A DNA stretch of 64,000 bases from Cercospora beticola (GCF_033473495.1 NC_088935.1:4650001-4714000), one strand, 5' to 3'; shown: positions 9,638 through 21,558, numbered from the stretch's first letter. Notes: generated by a model from the sequence alone, not told the origin. Numbers and translations: made by a program.

Positions 9638-10997
9638 ATGGCGTCAGTCAGCGTGGACCCTACATGGGCTGAAGTCTTGCACGAGAAAGCACAAACTTAC
9701 GGTTTAGTTCGAAGACCAGCAGATTCGCGGAAACCACACGAGTTGGCACATGGAGGGCTCGGTCCGCCTCCTCTTACTGCTGCTGAAGTGCTCGCGCATC
9801 CAGAGTTCCCGCACACGCACTGGGATTTGAAGCCTGATCGGAAGGAGAAGATCGATGTGGCGAAGGGGAGAGGCGGTCCTTTCAAGGTCGCTTATGAGAT
9901 CCATGGACATGGCCCATCTAAGATTGTCGTAGGTTCCTGAGCTGCAGCCTTATCAATCACGTCTTAGTACTTATGCAGGAACTGACGTTTCTGGCAGTGG
10001 ATTATGGGGCTGGGAGGCTTCATGAAGGTACGTGATACTTGACGAGATCCTGGAAAGGTGCTCTCCAGTGTCGGCAGCATTCGGCGATTCTGTACGCATA
10101 CGAGGGAACAGTGAGGTCAGGAACTGACGAGCAACAGACATGGCAACGGCAGACCAGGGACTTCGGACATACCCAGGCCGACAAGTATTCATGTCTCATC
10201 TTCGACAACAGAGGTATGGGTGAGAGCGACAAGCCACTTCTACGTTACACCACATCTGAAATGGCGCGGGATGTGATCGAATTGCTCGACCACGTGGGCT
10301 GGACTGAGGACCGCAGCGTACACGTGGTGGGCATCAGCATGGGCGGCATGATATCCCAAGAACTTGTAAGATCCACCGCACATCATGGCCTGGCATCAAC
10401 TAACACGACCAGTCTGCTCTCATCCCGCAAAGAATTTGTAGTCTGAACCTCATCTCAACAGCACCAAGAGTCGTTCGAACAATTCCTTTCCTTGACAACA
10501 TCAAGAACCGCATCAATCTCGTCATCCCAAAATCGCTCGACAACCAGATTGCTAAAGTGAAAGGCGACTGTTACTCAACAGAATGGCTCGCGAAACCCGA
10601 CGAAACTGAATACGTAGTTCAGCCTTTCCCCACAAACGGCGACCGCTTTGCCGCTGGAGAACTAAGCAAACGCCTCAACCCAGACGCTTTCACTTCGACC
10701 GGCTTTATCTGTCAACTCTATGCCGCTGGCTTCCATCATAAATCTCCTGCACAGCTCAAGAAGATCGGCGACGAAATCGATCGAAGGCGGATTCTTATCT
10801 TGCATGGAAAACAGGACAAAATGTTGGGTTTCGTGCACGCAGAAATGTTGATTAAGGATTTCGGAGGAGAGGGGTCAGGCATTACGACTTCGATTCATGA
10901 GAAATTGGGGCATGTTGCGCCATTTGAGTTGAGGAAGGAGTTCAACAGCCTTATTGCTGAGAGGATCGAGAAGACGGAGGCTTTGAACAAGGAGTAG
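9638..10997 (+). CDS. Alpha/beta-hydrolase fold protein
   Basis: Four exons: 9638-9928, 9998-10027, 10138-10365 and 10413-10997 (377 residues). All introns are phase 0 with GT-AG ends; the last has a CTAAC branch-like site near its 3' end. The second exon is only 30 bp and encodes WIMGLGGFMK, the strand-turn that forms the oxyanion region. The nucleophile elbow is GISMGG (Ser174), the acid is probably the Asp in LHGKQDKM, and the histidine is in EKLGHVAPFE near the C-terminus. The triad is therefore complete. No signal peptide or membrane segment is seen, so a cytosolic serine hydrolase or esterase is likely. Substrate cannot be told; the family spans esterases, lipases and epoxide hydrolases. 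It converges on the photolyase gene with 244 bp between stop codons. Confidence 0.87.
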
Positions 10998-11241
10998 AGG
11001 ACGTGGGTCTTTCGGTATTGGGCATTTTCGAGCAAGGCGCTGGTTCTGGGCATGCGTTGTTGTCGGATTGTGAATATTCTAACCCAGTATATTGGCGCAG
11101 ATATGAACAGAGCTATCTTTAGCCCATCTCCGAGTTCTGTCCTCCTTACAACCCTTCTCAAGATTGAACCCGTGGCCTCGTTTTCCGGTTGATAAGAGAG
11201 CATATCCGGGAATCTGGTCGCAAATGCGATTCGCCCTACGC

Positions 11242-13332
11242 TCACTTCTTACTCTTCTTTTCGAACGCCCCATCAAGCTTCGTCTGACTGGGCTCTCTCT
11301 TATGCCCTCTTGGACTAGCCTTCGTCTTCGCCTGCGGCGACGAAGCAGCACTCGCATTCCCCTTCTTCCCAGACCCACTGCCCTTCGGAGTCGCTGGCGC
11401 CTTCAAATCCACATGATCGTGTTCCGTCCCATCTGCACTCTCCCACGACTGCAGCCCCGCCGGACCACCTTTCTTCCCCTCCGTTGGCCCCTCGGCATCA
11501 TCATCAAACATCTGCTTCCACGATCCATCGAGAACTTTCGGGTCATTGCCATAGAGTCCAACGCGGTATGCATTCTTCATTCCCTGTATGCAGATCTCCC
11601 TCCGCTCGTTGAAATCGAAAATTGGTTTTGGGTAGAGTTTCAACCCATCCTTTTCAGTCTCGGACCCGTCGCCATCGATACGGACACCAGCTTTCTTCTG
11701 GTCTTGAATTGGAGCCTTGTGTGGTTCAAAAATGAACTTCTTTGGAAAATCTGCGAGCTCAGGCACATACTTCCGGATGTAGTCGCCATTATCATCCCAC
11801 TTCTTACCGAACGCAATAGGAGAATAACAGCGATAGAACTGCGCAAAGAACGCAGTGCAAGAAAGCCATTGCCAATTTCCAATATTGCACGCAGATTCAT
11901 GATCGATAAGAAGCTCTTCGAAGACTTCGAGGCCACGCTCCCAGCTGATATAGCAGCCTCCTCGAGTGAGGAAGCAAGCGACAGAGTGTCGTGCGAGATG
12001 ATGAATCCAGCCTTCTTGTCTGAGTTGCCGCATGATGGCGTCGATCCAGGGGAAACCTGTTGTGCCATTTGTCCAGCGTTGGAGCCATATTTCTTTCTCT
12101 TCTTCGTCAATTTCGTGTTCGCCTGTGATGCGTTTGGAATCCATGTCTACTTTTGAAGGAAGATGCCAGGGTATGAAGCGGCAGTGGTCGTTTCCGAGAG
12201 TTTGGCCGAATTGCCAGCCCAGAGCTGCTTGAGCGGCGAAGTACATGTCGCGGAAGAGTAGTTGGCCTGCAAGACTTTCTGGCGGCGATGATGTTGGCTT
12301 CTTCTCTTTGCTACGCTTCGCTACGATTTCCGCTACACGGTGGTAGAAGAATCTACAGCTAAGGGCTCCGAAGTGCAAGTACGGTGATGTGAGAAAGGTG
12401 GACTGGGGCTCGAAAGCTGCCGGTGAAGTCTTGGGCTTCTGAAACGTCCCGCAGTAGTCCTCGTCTTTGAAGATCTCTTCCAATCGCTCCAGGACGACGC
12501 TCTCTCCGCCTTTGTGAGGGGATGTTGCAGCTGGCATTCCTAGCTCCTCTAGCGTAGGTGGCGAGAAGTCCCCCTTTGGTCCTGCGATGCCTGAGCTGAA
12601 CGTGACAGCGTCCTTCTCCCGATGCTTAGCATTGATGTCAGGTTCCGCTTCAGGCTCGGTTTGCTCGATGTCGAGCTTCATGTCTCCAGGGTCAGGTAAA
12701 CTCGTTGGCGTGTCAACAGGCTTCTCGATATCGCCAATCTTCTCTCCCGCATGCTGGAGTTGAGTGATACTCATCGTAGGCTTGCCGCCATTGTTCTTGA
12801 CGATTTCATCGGAATCATAGAGCGTGCGGCCCACTTTGACGATGACTTTGACACCAGCTTCGCCAGCCATGTGCATTACCTGTTCGTCTCGTTCGCGTGC
12901 ATAAGCATCTGTGTCTTTCTCAAATACCAAGTGCGTGATTTTCCAGGCCTTGAATAACTTGGGCAACAGTGTTACAGCTGGCTCACGGAGGACAAATAGT
13001 TTGCTCTTCTTGTTGAGCTTCGTGATGCTCTGTGAGACATCATTTTGGCAGTCAATGAGGAATTGCCATCTGTTGACGCCAACTCTGGCTCGATAGACGT
13101 AGTGACTAAATATCTAATAAGCTTCAAGATCGGTCTTGCATGCCATTGGAACGACTTACCTGTCCCAGCACCATATGGGGTATAATACTTCGGGCTTCAG
13201 ATCTAGCGCCGCCTTCAATGCTGGAGAATCATGAAGTCGAAGATCAGTCCGAAACCTATCTCAATCATCAGTCAACTTCAATATCCCATCGCACAAGTCC
13301 GCCTACCAATATATGACACGCGGCTTCCCCAT
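11242..13332 (-). CDS. Cryptochrome/(6-4) photolyase family flavoprotein
   Basis: Three exons on the minus strand: 13307-13332, 13160-13255 and 11242-13105, with introns of 51 and 54 bp, giving 661 residues. The N-terminal alpha/beta antenna domain starts MGKPRVIYWFRTDLRLHDSP. The C-terminal FAD domain has SPYLHFGALSCR, GNDHCRFIPWH, WIDAIMRQLRQEGWIHHLARH and GNWQWLSCTAFF. The HHLARH stretch (about residues 405-412) holds the histidine pair used by (6-4) photolyases on UV (6-4) photoproducts. Fungal members of this branch (PHL1/cry-like) can also regulate light-responsive transcription. A family-specific acidic insert follows the antenna domain. The ~90-residue tail is Lys/Ser-rich, looks nuclear-localising and contains QTKLDGAF, a weak PCNA-box look-alike. 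FAD binding and repair class are inferred from motifs. Confidence 0.94.
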
Positions 13333-13859
13333 TTTCAGACGTGTTCCTATGCCTGCTGAGCATGAATCCGATACAGCTGAAGAAAACGGTGGAGACAGAG
13401 CTTCATCAAGAAATGCACTCTTCCGCCAGCCGCACTCCAAAGCAATTCCTACAAAGAAGTGATCCTATTGGCGCGCATGACGCTGAATCAAGGAGAGCTG
13501 CCATGTTGCACGCTTGTGCTCTTTCTTCGAGTCGTGACGTACGAGGTTGGCGTTTTGGCTTTGTTCGGAGCCAAGGATTTTCGATTCCCCGTTGCTCTGA
13601 CAACGTTCTTTTTCTTGATCGAAACTGCTATGTACAAAGAAGCTTTCCAAACGAATGCTATGCTATGCTCATCGGTGTCCAAACGAATGCCATGCTGGGT
13701 ATCAAATGAAATTCTTTCTTTCTGACTTCAACTCCGATGCGCTTCCTGATGCTCTCGTCGCCTTGTCCTGGAGCGACGCCTTCCACCATCTCCTTACAGT
13801 GTGTACAGTTTCCACTGGTCTGCCACAGGAGTCGCATATACGTACTCCCACGTCAGAGC
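13333..13859. other. Upstream region of the photolyase gene
   Basis: 527 bp between the photolyase start codon and the stop of the next minus-strand gene. No gene supported. Single GATC-containing sites occur near 13460 and 13617, but I see no clear paired GATC light element. Confidence 0.45.
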
Positions 13860-15056
13860 CTATCCATGAGCAGCATGCCACCTCCGAGCCAGCTCCTGTG
13901 CTCTTCTCCGCGCCTCTGTCGCTTGCACCGCTTGTGCTTGAGCCTGGCTCTCAGCATAACCTGGCAATTCTTCTTCCACAGGGCTGACATCACCCTCACT
14001 TGCATCTCGCCGCCCAGGCTCGGCCCACAAATTGAGGCCTCCATCTGAAGCATGTATTGGTTGCACAGCCGGCCGCTGATCAGCTGGACGTCGCGGCAAA
14101 GTAAAAGCTTGCTGCGGCATTTGCGCCATATGCTGAAGCGCAAGCATTGTGGTTGGCGTCTGCTGCACAGGCGAGACCAGCTGCGAAGGATCTGGCTGTG
14201 AATGCATTGTATGTCTTCTTCGATCCTCTTCATTGGCTGCAACAATTGGCGAGGCGCGCATGGGAGATGCTGGTCCCAGGCCTGCCGTGGCCTGCACGAA
14301 GAGGTGGAACTCCTCTTCATCTGTGAAGGGAGCTTCTGTTGTGTTTATGGCGCTGTAAGGTCGCCATCTCTGTGTTTGAGGACTGACTGACATCCTTGAG
14401 AAGCCATTCAGCATCTCATTTGGTTCCTCTGCGTAGTCACGACGACCCCGGAAGCTCGGTGTCACTGGTTGACTAATAGCTCGAGGTGCATAAATTCTCC
14501 CGTCTCTGTTCTCATACACGCCATCCGGATCATATGGACTCATCTGGGGGTAAAGTAACGTGGGATCTGATGGTCCCATTCTTTGCTCATATTGCTGCCG
14601 ACTAGGAATGCCTGAAAGTGGTTCTGGTCGTCCTCGTTGGCGAGCTGGTTGTGTAGGTTGTGCAATCTGCTGTTGAAATTGTCTAAACGGGCGTACATGT
14701 GGTTGTGGTGTCAGTACTATCGGCGACACCGGTCCTTCTGAGCCGTCGTGCCATTGCTGTGGCCTGTATCCGGAAGATATTATCTGTTGTTGCTCATATT
14801 GCCAAGCGCTGTTACGCGAAGCTTGCGCGGAACTCGTGCACAGAGGTTCACACGAGCGACTCTGGTATTGTCGATTCATGTGTGGACGTTCCTCGTCATA
14901 TCCATGGTAATTCTGGTCCATGTAGTCTTTTGCGTTAAGCCAGGCAGAAATGCCTGGATCCTTGCCTTGTGGTTCCTGGAGCCTTTGATAGCTTATGGCC
15001 GTGAGGTCATGCCCTAGCCTGCGATTTGTATAAGGTGCAGGATCTGCAGCCTGCAT
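13860..15056 (-). CDS. Gln/Pro/Arg-rich disordered protein of unknown function
   Basis: 398 residues, single exon, ATG at 15056. Composition is dominated by Gln, Pro, Arg, Tyr and Ser, with QYEQQQ-type runs and no recognisable fold, signal peptide or membrane segment. The C-terminal 40 residues differ: an acidic EEELPGYAES patch is followed by an amphipathic, Ala/Arg/Gln-rich helix ending ARRRAQELARRW. That LPGYAES-plus-helix end is the part most likely conserved; the LPxY core resembles WW- or arrestin-binding peptides, which is inference only. No stop interrupts the frame and the start context is acceptable, so I treat it as a real gene despite low complexity. An upstream exon cannot be excluded. 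Confidence 0.72.
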   Translation of the reverse strand: MQAADPAPYTNRRLGHDLTAISYQRLQEPQGKDPGISAWLNAKDYMDQNYHGYDEERPHMNRQYQSRSCEPLCTSSAQASRNSAWQYEQQQIISSGYRPQQWHDGSEGPVSPIVLTPQPHVRPFRQFQQQIAQPTQPARQRGRPEPLSGIPSRQQYEQRMGPSDPTLLYPQMSPYDPDGVYENRDGRIYAPRAISQPVTPSFRGRRDYAEEPNEMLNGFSRMSVSPQTQRWRPYSAINTTEAPFTDEEEFHLFVQATAGLGPASPMRASPIVAANEEDRRRHTMHSQPDPSQLVSPVQQTPTTMLALQHMAQMPQQAFTLPRRPADQRPAVQPIHASDGGLNLWAEPGRRDASEGDVSPVEEELPGYAESQAQAQAVQATEARRRAQELARRWHAAHG

Positions 15057-16310
15057 CGCACCTGTCGTCTAAACCATGCGCCAGCGCTGAAAGCAAGGCT
15101 GTGGTGCGTTCATTGCTTGTCGGAAGTGCGGGCCCTGTTCAAGAAAAGATCTGAAGGAACGTCATTCCTCTCCGTGCCTCAATGGCGATAGTGCTCAGCA
15201 GTGCTACGCCGTGGCTGGTGGCAGCTGCATCACAAGGTCATACCGCTTCTTGGAGAATGCATGTAAAGTTCATGAGCCAGGCTAGATGCTCACGCATGGC
15301 ATTGGAGGACCGAGGATGGAGCATCATTTAGCTTCGAGATGATACGGGTGCCACATTGAGGACCCTGGCGCCCGCTAGACGTCTGAATGATGGGATGAAC
15401 CAGACCACGCCGTCGCGGATGTCCTACCGTGATTATGCTGTGGTGCCGAAGAAGGCAGCGATCCAGCATGGCGCTACACCAGCGGTGGGCCATGCGGCGA
15501 TCGACCGACCTGGAGGATACTGCTGGCGGCGGTTTAAAAAAGGACAAACACGAGGCGGCGCTCGTATTCCGGGCGAACATCTGCCGCGAGAGGTACCACT
15601 TTTGCGACTGTCGTCCGCACCACACAATGGTCCGACGCGCAGGTCCTTCGTCTCGCGCGGGAGAGCCTTGTTGATGCTGTCGAGACCTCTAACATCCGCC
15701 GGTACCCTCCCACTTGCTACGGTTCACCACCTGTCCTCGGCATGGTGTTCATTAATCTGCGTCGCTTCAATGTCGAAGTCTAAGACAGGGCTGCAGATCC
15801 TTCGTCACTCAGATCTGGATGCTGCTATTTTGGTCCTGTGGAGGGCCTTGGCAAGCGGCATGTGGACTAGGGTAGTGTTCCTCGAGTGGAGTGTCGCATC
15901 TCAACTTCACCTTGCTAACGTCGGCATGATTTAGGCTGAGCGAATTCCTCCAGGACGAGACATAGAAACCGTGTGAAGAACTTTCAGGCATCGGGACTAT
16001 CTCGCATGTACCGGCACACCACATCTTCGAGCGGTGTAGTTGCAATTGAAAGCATGAATGTCAAGCTGACCAGGCGTGCTCTGATCGATGTGCATTAATT
16101 ATATCTCTGTACTACATGTACAAATTAGCACTACTGTAAGCACTGATAAAGCGAGCGAATGCAGCGGTGAAAGTATCGCATGTGCAAAAGTCGAAGTTTG
16201 AATGGAAGAGCATGAAGTCGTAATATGCGTCACTTTTGCATCTCCCAGCAAAGGGATCCGGCAAGGAACATCATCTCGTCTGCCAGATGTACTGGAAGCG
16301 AAGTTGTCAG
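15057..16310. other. 1.25 kb gap without supported gene
   Basis: A 192-codon plus-strand frame (15356-15934) has no domain, odd composition and overlapping rivals in other frames, so I do not call it. No repeats or RNA genes seen. Confidence 0.5.
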
Positions 16311-19300
16311 CTAGACGTCTCCGCCAAACGTTCCATCGTCGTCATGCTGTTCGCTCAGGGCGCTGGCGTTGGACATCTCTTCAGCGCCCCCGATTTGCTC
16401 GGAACCGGACAAAGCAGCTTCAGAATCATGGCCGCGACCCTCCTCATCTTCCTCCTCTTCATCGCTCTCGACATCGTCGAAGTCATCGAAGTCCATGAAA
16501 TCGTCAGCAGCGTCTTTGTTGGTGTTGCTCTGATCATTCTCAGTGTCGAATTGAGTCTCCAGTTCGCCGTCCAAAGCTTCGCGGAAATGCTTGTCAGTTG
16601 CAGTGAGTACCTGATCGACCTCACGCCTCGCGACGCGCTCTTCGCGCGACAGTTTGATGTCGCCCACATTGACACCATTCATGACAGAAGTGTAATCTCT
16701 GTGCATGTGAAGATAGATCTCGTCGGCTTTCTGCAGCATTGACTCTCTGATCGTCTTGCAGAGCTTCAATAGACTCTGGCGGACTTGCTGTGATGCAGAC
16801 TGGAACATCTGCTGTTTGTTGGCCTGAATGTGGCCGGTTACCTGACCCTTCATACGCATGAACGATCCGGTTCCACGCTCCTCAGCGGCAGCGTTGTATG
16901 CTGGCTCCATGGCCGCCAAGATAGCAGGCACGAATTCGCGGTTGATCTCTCGCTGACCTTCGTTCAAGCTTGTTACTGCCGTAGAGCACAGGTCTCCGAA
17001 AGTGATCGAGTACTGGTCAAGCTGTTGAGTGAGCATTTGCAAGCGGGCTGCTCCGCTGCCTCTCTCGCGTGTGCGAGCTTCCATAACGCCATGGAACTGC
17101 TTGACGACGTTCGTAGCTTGCCGCTTGAAAGTTTGCAAGATGGTTGGGAGGCGGCGTTGGAAGACCTTCTCCCAAGTTGTGGCAAGTTGGCGATCTAATT
17201 TCACGGTCAGTACAGGTTGGCAAAACAGAGTGGCAGGACTCACAAATAGGTTCCGTGAGGTCGGCATTGAAGTCGCGTGGACCAGCTGACCCAGAGAAGA
17301 CTCCCGAGCGCCTGACCGTCGCCCTGTAGGTTCCCCAGTGCAAACCACCTGCAGATTTCGGCAATCCCCAGCTCTGCGCTTTGGGTTCTGCCTCTGTAAT
17401 CGCACTTTGGACGGCCGGGTCGAGCTTCGCAAACAACTGTTCGTGTAATGTCTCCACGGCATCTTTGAGCGTATCTTCAACGACGCCCTCGAGATGCTTC
17501 TCCAGATCCTTGAGCTTCCGCGAAAGATACTGTTTCTCGACACTTTGCTGCTGTGTTGTTAGCTTGACGCCAGTTCCATCGTCAGACGACCACAACGCCA
17601 GCGAGAGCAAGAGCTGCTTCATCGAGTTGAGGAAGCGCCGGCAGTTCGCTTGACGACCCTTGACAGTAAGCTTTTTGCAGTGCGCCTGGAGTTGCGGGAC
17701 TTCAGTTTGATCGATGTGCGTAAATCCAGGCACCGGGCTGTCTTTCTTCATGCGGCCTGATAACTTCTGGTAGGCACGACTGCTCACGCAAAACACCGGC
17801 AGGGTCCTAGCAACCTCGTCGTAGTCGCGTAAGTCTTCGTCCGGATTGAAGTCGTCTGGATTCTCTTCTTCAGCGTTCTCCATGTCAAGCTCTCGAATGC
17901 CTTGAGCGAAGTCCTGTTGGATGGCACCTCGCGAATAGTCGTTGCGCCCAGCAATGCAGATTGCACTCTTGTCTGCTTCAAGCCTAGCTGCCTTCTCGTC
18001 GAGCTCAGTCAACTCATTGGCAATTTCGTCCTTCTGCAATTTTGCGGCGGTCTTTGCACGGCGGGCTTCTTTCCTCAGCTGCTTCAACTCTTCGATCTTG
18101 CGCTCAATGGCGGATGTCGTAAGTGGTTCTCGCATCGAGCCGGTGTCGTTCGTATCATCCTGCTCAAGGGTGCTTAACAGCTCACCTAAAGTCTCAGTTT
18201 CGCCCTCATCGTCGGAGTCAACAGTGCGACGACGTCGCTTTCTTGCTTGAGGAGAAGCACTCGTCGACTTTCTCTTCTTGCTTTGATCTGGTGCATACAC
18301 TGTTGTCCCAGCGTCGGCCTGTTCAAGCAATTGCTCCCAGGTCTCAAGAGCATCGTCCAACTCTTCGCGTACTGCGTCCTGATCTTCGGCGTCATCGTCC
18401 AGTTGCCTCTTCTCCTTGCGAAGTTGACGTTGGCGAATGACAACGTCACTGAGTTGGTCATCGAGCTCGACCATTCTGTCGCCAAGCTGCAGACTATCGA
18501 TTGCCTCGGTCCGAGAAATATCGTCCGTCTTGGAGCAGATAAAGGTGACTGCAGAGTATGTGCCGTCAAACTTTAGTTGCCGCTTGAATGTGTCGCCAAG
18601 CAGGCTCTTGGCCGCTTTGTCGTCTACTGCTCGTGTGATGGGAGCAACTATCCAAAGGCCAGTGCATTGCTTCATGTACCCTTCGGCAACAGCAGCACGA
18701 GCTGCGTTGCTGTCGTGGACACCAGGCAAATCCACAATGACGGCGCCAGTGGATAGCGCGGGCGACTTCACGTAGATCTTGACGACCTTGATTAGTGGCC
18801 AGTGTTCAAACTCGCGCTTGACATTGTGGGTGATGTTGCCTGATTTGTGTCAATGATCTATCCAAGTGATGAAATTCCGGGCTAACTCACCATTCTTGTC
18901 CCGCTTCTCCTGACCTTTCTCTTTGGAGTCAATCACTTGCTGCAATTTTTCGTAGAATGATTTAACATCAGGGGAGACGATCTTGCGCGTGGTGCCCAAG
19001 ACAGATTGCACTTTCTTGTCTGCCATCAATGACTTGATGGAGCTCCTGGCAAGCATCTCACGAGTCTTTTTGAAATAGACAGCTCTGATCTTCGCGTACG
19101 CCACACCAGCTTCAGAATCTTGATTGGAGACCTCTGCACTCACTTTCCCGGATTCGTCCTGTTCAAGCGTGTCAGTTAGGTTTGGGCAATACTTGTCGGA
19201 TGACTTACGAAAGCCTCTTGAAACAGGACGTTCAGCTCCTTCTGCCACTCTTCAGGCTTGATAAACTCAATCTCAGCCCGATACTTGGCTCGTTCGTCGG

Positions 19301-20375
19301 TGGAATGGTTGTATGAGAGCTCGGTGACGACTGCTGTACATGCTCGCATACAATTCGTGGGCACAAGTCGTTCTTCGTCAAGCATCGCATTGATCACGGA
19401 TGACTTTCCGGCACCGGTGTTTCCCACCACTCCGACAACAGTGCGGTTCTGTACCGCCTCCTTTCGTACGCGGGCAATATGCGTAAGCCAGGCCTGAGCA
19501 TCCTCATTTGGGCCCAACTCTTTGAGTGGTACCTCAAGTTCCGAGAGAACTTTGAGGCCAGCCTGAACGCCAGCTTCGAGACGTTCGGGTGTCTCTTCCA
19601 TCGCAAGCTGGGCCAGAAAGCGTCCGCGTTCGGGAACTTGCGCGGGACCGGCATCTTGGGAGTCGACGAAAAGGTTTTCCTGCTCTCGCGGCTTGTATTC
19701 GGGTTCGATTTCGTCAGCAGCAGCGTCGGGAGTGGGGTCGGCCGCAGTAGCGGTGGTCGAGTGCTCATCCCTCACGCCATTTGATAGAGGAGTCGCCGAG
19801 CTTTCCGACGAGATCTGCGGAGCGGGCGATGCAGATGGTACAGGGGATGCCACTGGAAGGGAGGGTGGCATGCGTCCTGTAACGCCTGGCCAATCTTGTC
19901 GTTCTGGCTTGACTGGTGGAGACGCTTTGGGTGTCATACTAAGGTTGCGATCCAGCGGATGGAGTGGTGGTCTCGGCGGCGCTGAGGCTTGCGAGCTACG
20001 AACATCTGTGCTGGGACGCTCAGACGCCGCGAAGGGTTCCGACTCTGGATCCATGGCCTCAGCCTTAACCGCGTGAATGACAAGAATCCCTTCTTTTGGA
20101 GGAGGAAGGTCACCAACCACTCCATTCGGCGGGACCATTTTGTCGCCCACTTTGAGGACGATGTTGTTGTTTTCGGGAAAGCGTGCGTGAATGGCGTTGT
20201 GTACCTTCTGGAGCTTAGTTCGCTGTTGCGCTTTCAAGAACAGAAATGATTCTTCCTCAATGTCGAGGACTGCGGCGATCCAGAAACGGCCGTCTTCTTG
20301 CAACAATTGGTGAAATTCGTCAGGTTGATGCTTGAGAGCGAGCGCGCGTATCTGCGCCGTCCTCGGCGCAGCCAT
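16311..20375 (-). CDS. SLIP-GC-like nuclear dynamin-type GTPase
   Basis: Four exons: 19209-20375, 18891-19158, 17244-18839 and 16311-17194, giving 1304 residues; each junction restores the frame. The first ~260 residues are Pro/Ser-rich after a short folded-looking start. The G domain shows a P-loop GNTGAGKSS (318-326), a dynamin-type switch region around MRACTAVVTELSY, G3 DLPGVHDSN and G4 ICSKTD. A large insert follows G4: two coiled-coil stretches around a basic cluster (KKRKS ... RKRRRRT) that looks like a bipartite nuclear signal. The frame then returns at ICIAGRNDYSR. A long helical C-terminal half and a very acidic tail (DDFDDVESDEEEEDEE) complete it. This architecture matches the SLIP-GC (NUGGC) group, in animals a nuclear GTPase linked to genome stability in B cells; the fungal function is not established. 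The ATG at 20375 starts MAAPRTAQ; in-frame sequence upstream has only a GTG. Confidence 0.86.
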
Positions 20376-20500
20376 GGTGGCGAGGTGCTCCCTTGTGTTG
20401 TCTTGTGTGTCAAGTGCGACAGGTGGGCATCGCAGTTGCGGCAAGAATAAAAGGTGCCAGGCAGTCACGAGTGAAGAGCGGAAAGAGCTCGACACACACG

Positions 20501-20506
20501 ACGCGT
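20501..20506. promoter_or_regulatory. MCB-type ACGCGT in a divergent promoter
   Basis: ACGCGT, the core of the MluI cell-cycle box, lies in the 283 bp divergent gap between the SLIP-GC-like gene and the unknown plus-strand gene. Six-base motifs are common by chance, so function is tentative. Confidence 0.25.
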
Positions 20507-20658
20507 CCAGCCAGAGCGCGACGCGAATGTCCTACCTAACTAACTAGTCCCTGCAGGTCTGAGAAGGTCTGAGACGCTAACGAAGGACCTGGCTCCGACT
20601 GCAACTTTTACATTCACGTCAGCGCCAGAACTCAACAGTACATACTGGCGACATCAAT

Positions 20659-21558
20659 ATGATTGGCAAGTACGTTCCACCTGGTAGGCGTCAGCCATCC
20701 CACAAAGACTCTCGCAAATCGGAAGAAAACAGAGACCTCTACTCGGCCCAAGAGATCAAGGACCACTTCGACCCCGCACCACCCAATGGCAGCGAGACCC
20801 CTCATCGAGCGTCCAATGTCAGCGGAAGCTTGCAGGATTCCGCAGCAACTCCCGGAAAGTTAGCATGGGTCTGCCTTTTCAATGACAGCAACGGTCCCGC
20901 CAACCCTCGCTGGGACAGTGACAAGATCATCTTCTGCAAGAGGAGTCTGCGTCTCTTGCCAGGCTATGTGGAGTCTAGGAAGGCCTCAGACACAGGAGCA
21001 AATGAGACGACAGATACAGTACAAACAACAAAGAACGCAGATTCAGAAACGACAGAGTCAGCGGAGCCAGTACCGACAGCAGAAATTGTAGAGAAGACAG
21101 AGACAGCAAAACCAGTGGCTTCACTCCCAGAAGCAGAAAGCCACCAATACCAGCCAGATCAGGTCCCTATTGCAATCTTCAAACAGATCCCTCGCACTGG
21201 CAAATCTGATCGCGTCTTCAGCTTCATTGGCTATCACACGATCTCGCACCTCGAATTTCTCGAGCCGCGCAGTGATGCACTCGTCCGCATGCTCGATCAG
21301 AAATGGTCCTACATAGACAAATATGGTCAAGTCCAGCAAAAGGAGCGCACCATAGAATCCTGGAACGAGGCACTGTGTAAGAAATGGGCTGTTGTGAAGT
21401 TCAAAGAGTTGGATGAGACGAAGTTCCCGCCGCCGCGCATCGAGAGACTGCCAGATCCGGAGCCCAAGAGAGCATCCAAAAAGAGTGTCAATGAGATGTT
21501 GGCGGAGCTGAGGATGAGCGGCGAGGCCAAGAAAGAGGCTGAAGAGGAGGGAACATGA
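20659..21558 (+). CDS. Conserved-looking protein of unknown function (KYVPPGRR start)
   Basis: 299 residues, single exon. It begins MIGKYVPPGRR, followed by a short helix with DLYSAQEIKDHF. Two ordered-looking blocks follow: LAWVCLFNDSNGPANPRW with KIIFCKRSLRLLPGY (about 75-115), and PIAIFKQIPRTGKSDRVFSF to WNEALCKKWAVVKF (about 172-250). A Thr/Glu-rich linker lies between them, and a Lys/Glu-rich helix ends the protein. There is no signal peptide or membrane helix, and I do not recognise the family. The ATG has no in-frame upstream rival. It shares a 283 bp divergent promoter with the SLIP-GC-like gene, so co-regulation is possible. It converges on the polymerase kappa gene with 175 bp between stop codons. 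Confidence 0.82.
   Translation: MIGKYVPPGRRQPSHKDSRKSEENRDLYSAQEIKDHFDPAPPNGSETPHRASNVSGSLQDSAATPGKLAWVCLFNDSNGPANPRWDSDKIIFCKRSLRLLPGYVESRKASDTGANETTDTVQTTKNADSETTESAEPVPTAEIVEKTETAKPVASLPEAESHQYQPDQVPIAIFKQIPRTGKSDRVFSFIGYHTISHLEFLEPRSDALVRMLDQKWSYIDKYGQVQQKERTIESWNEALCKKWAVVKFKELDETKFPPPRIERLPDPEPKRASKKSVNEMLAELRMSGEAKKEAEEEGT

Noticed and set aside
11164..12156. 330-codon plus-strand open frame
   Set aside because: Exactly antisense to the conserved FAD domain of the photolyase; composition is a shadow of that gene and it has no domain of its own.
15356..15934. 192-codon plus-strand frame as a possible gene
   Set aside because: No domain, no signal peptide, rival frames of similar length, and no splice-linked partner.
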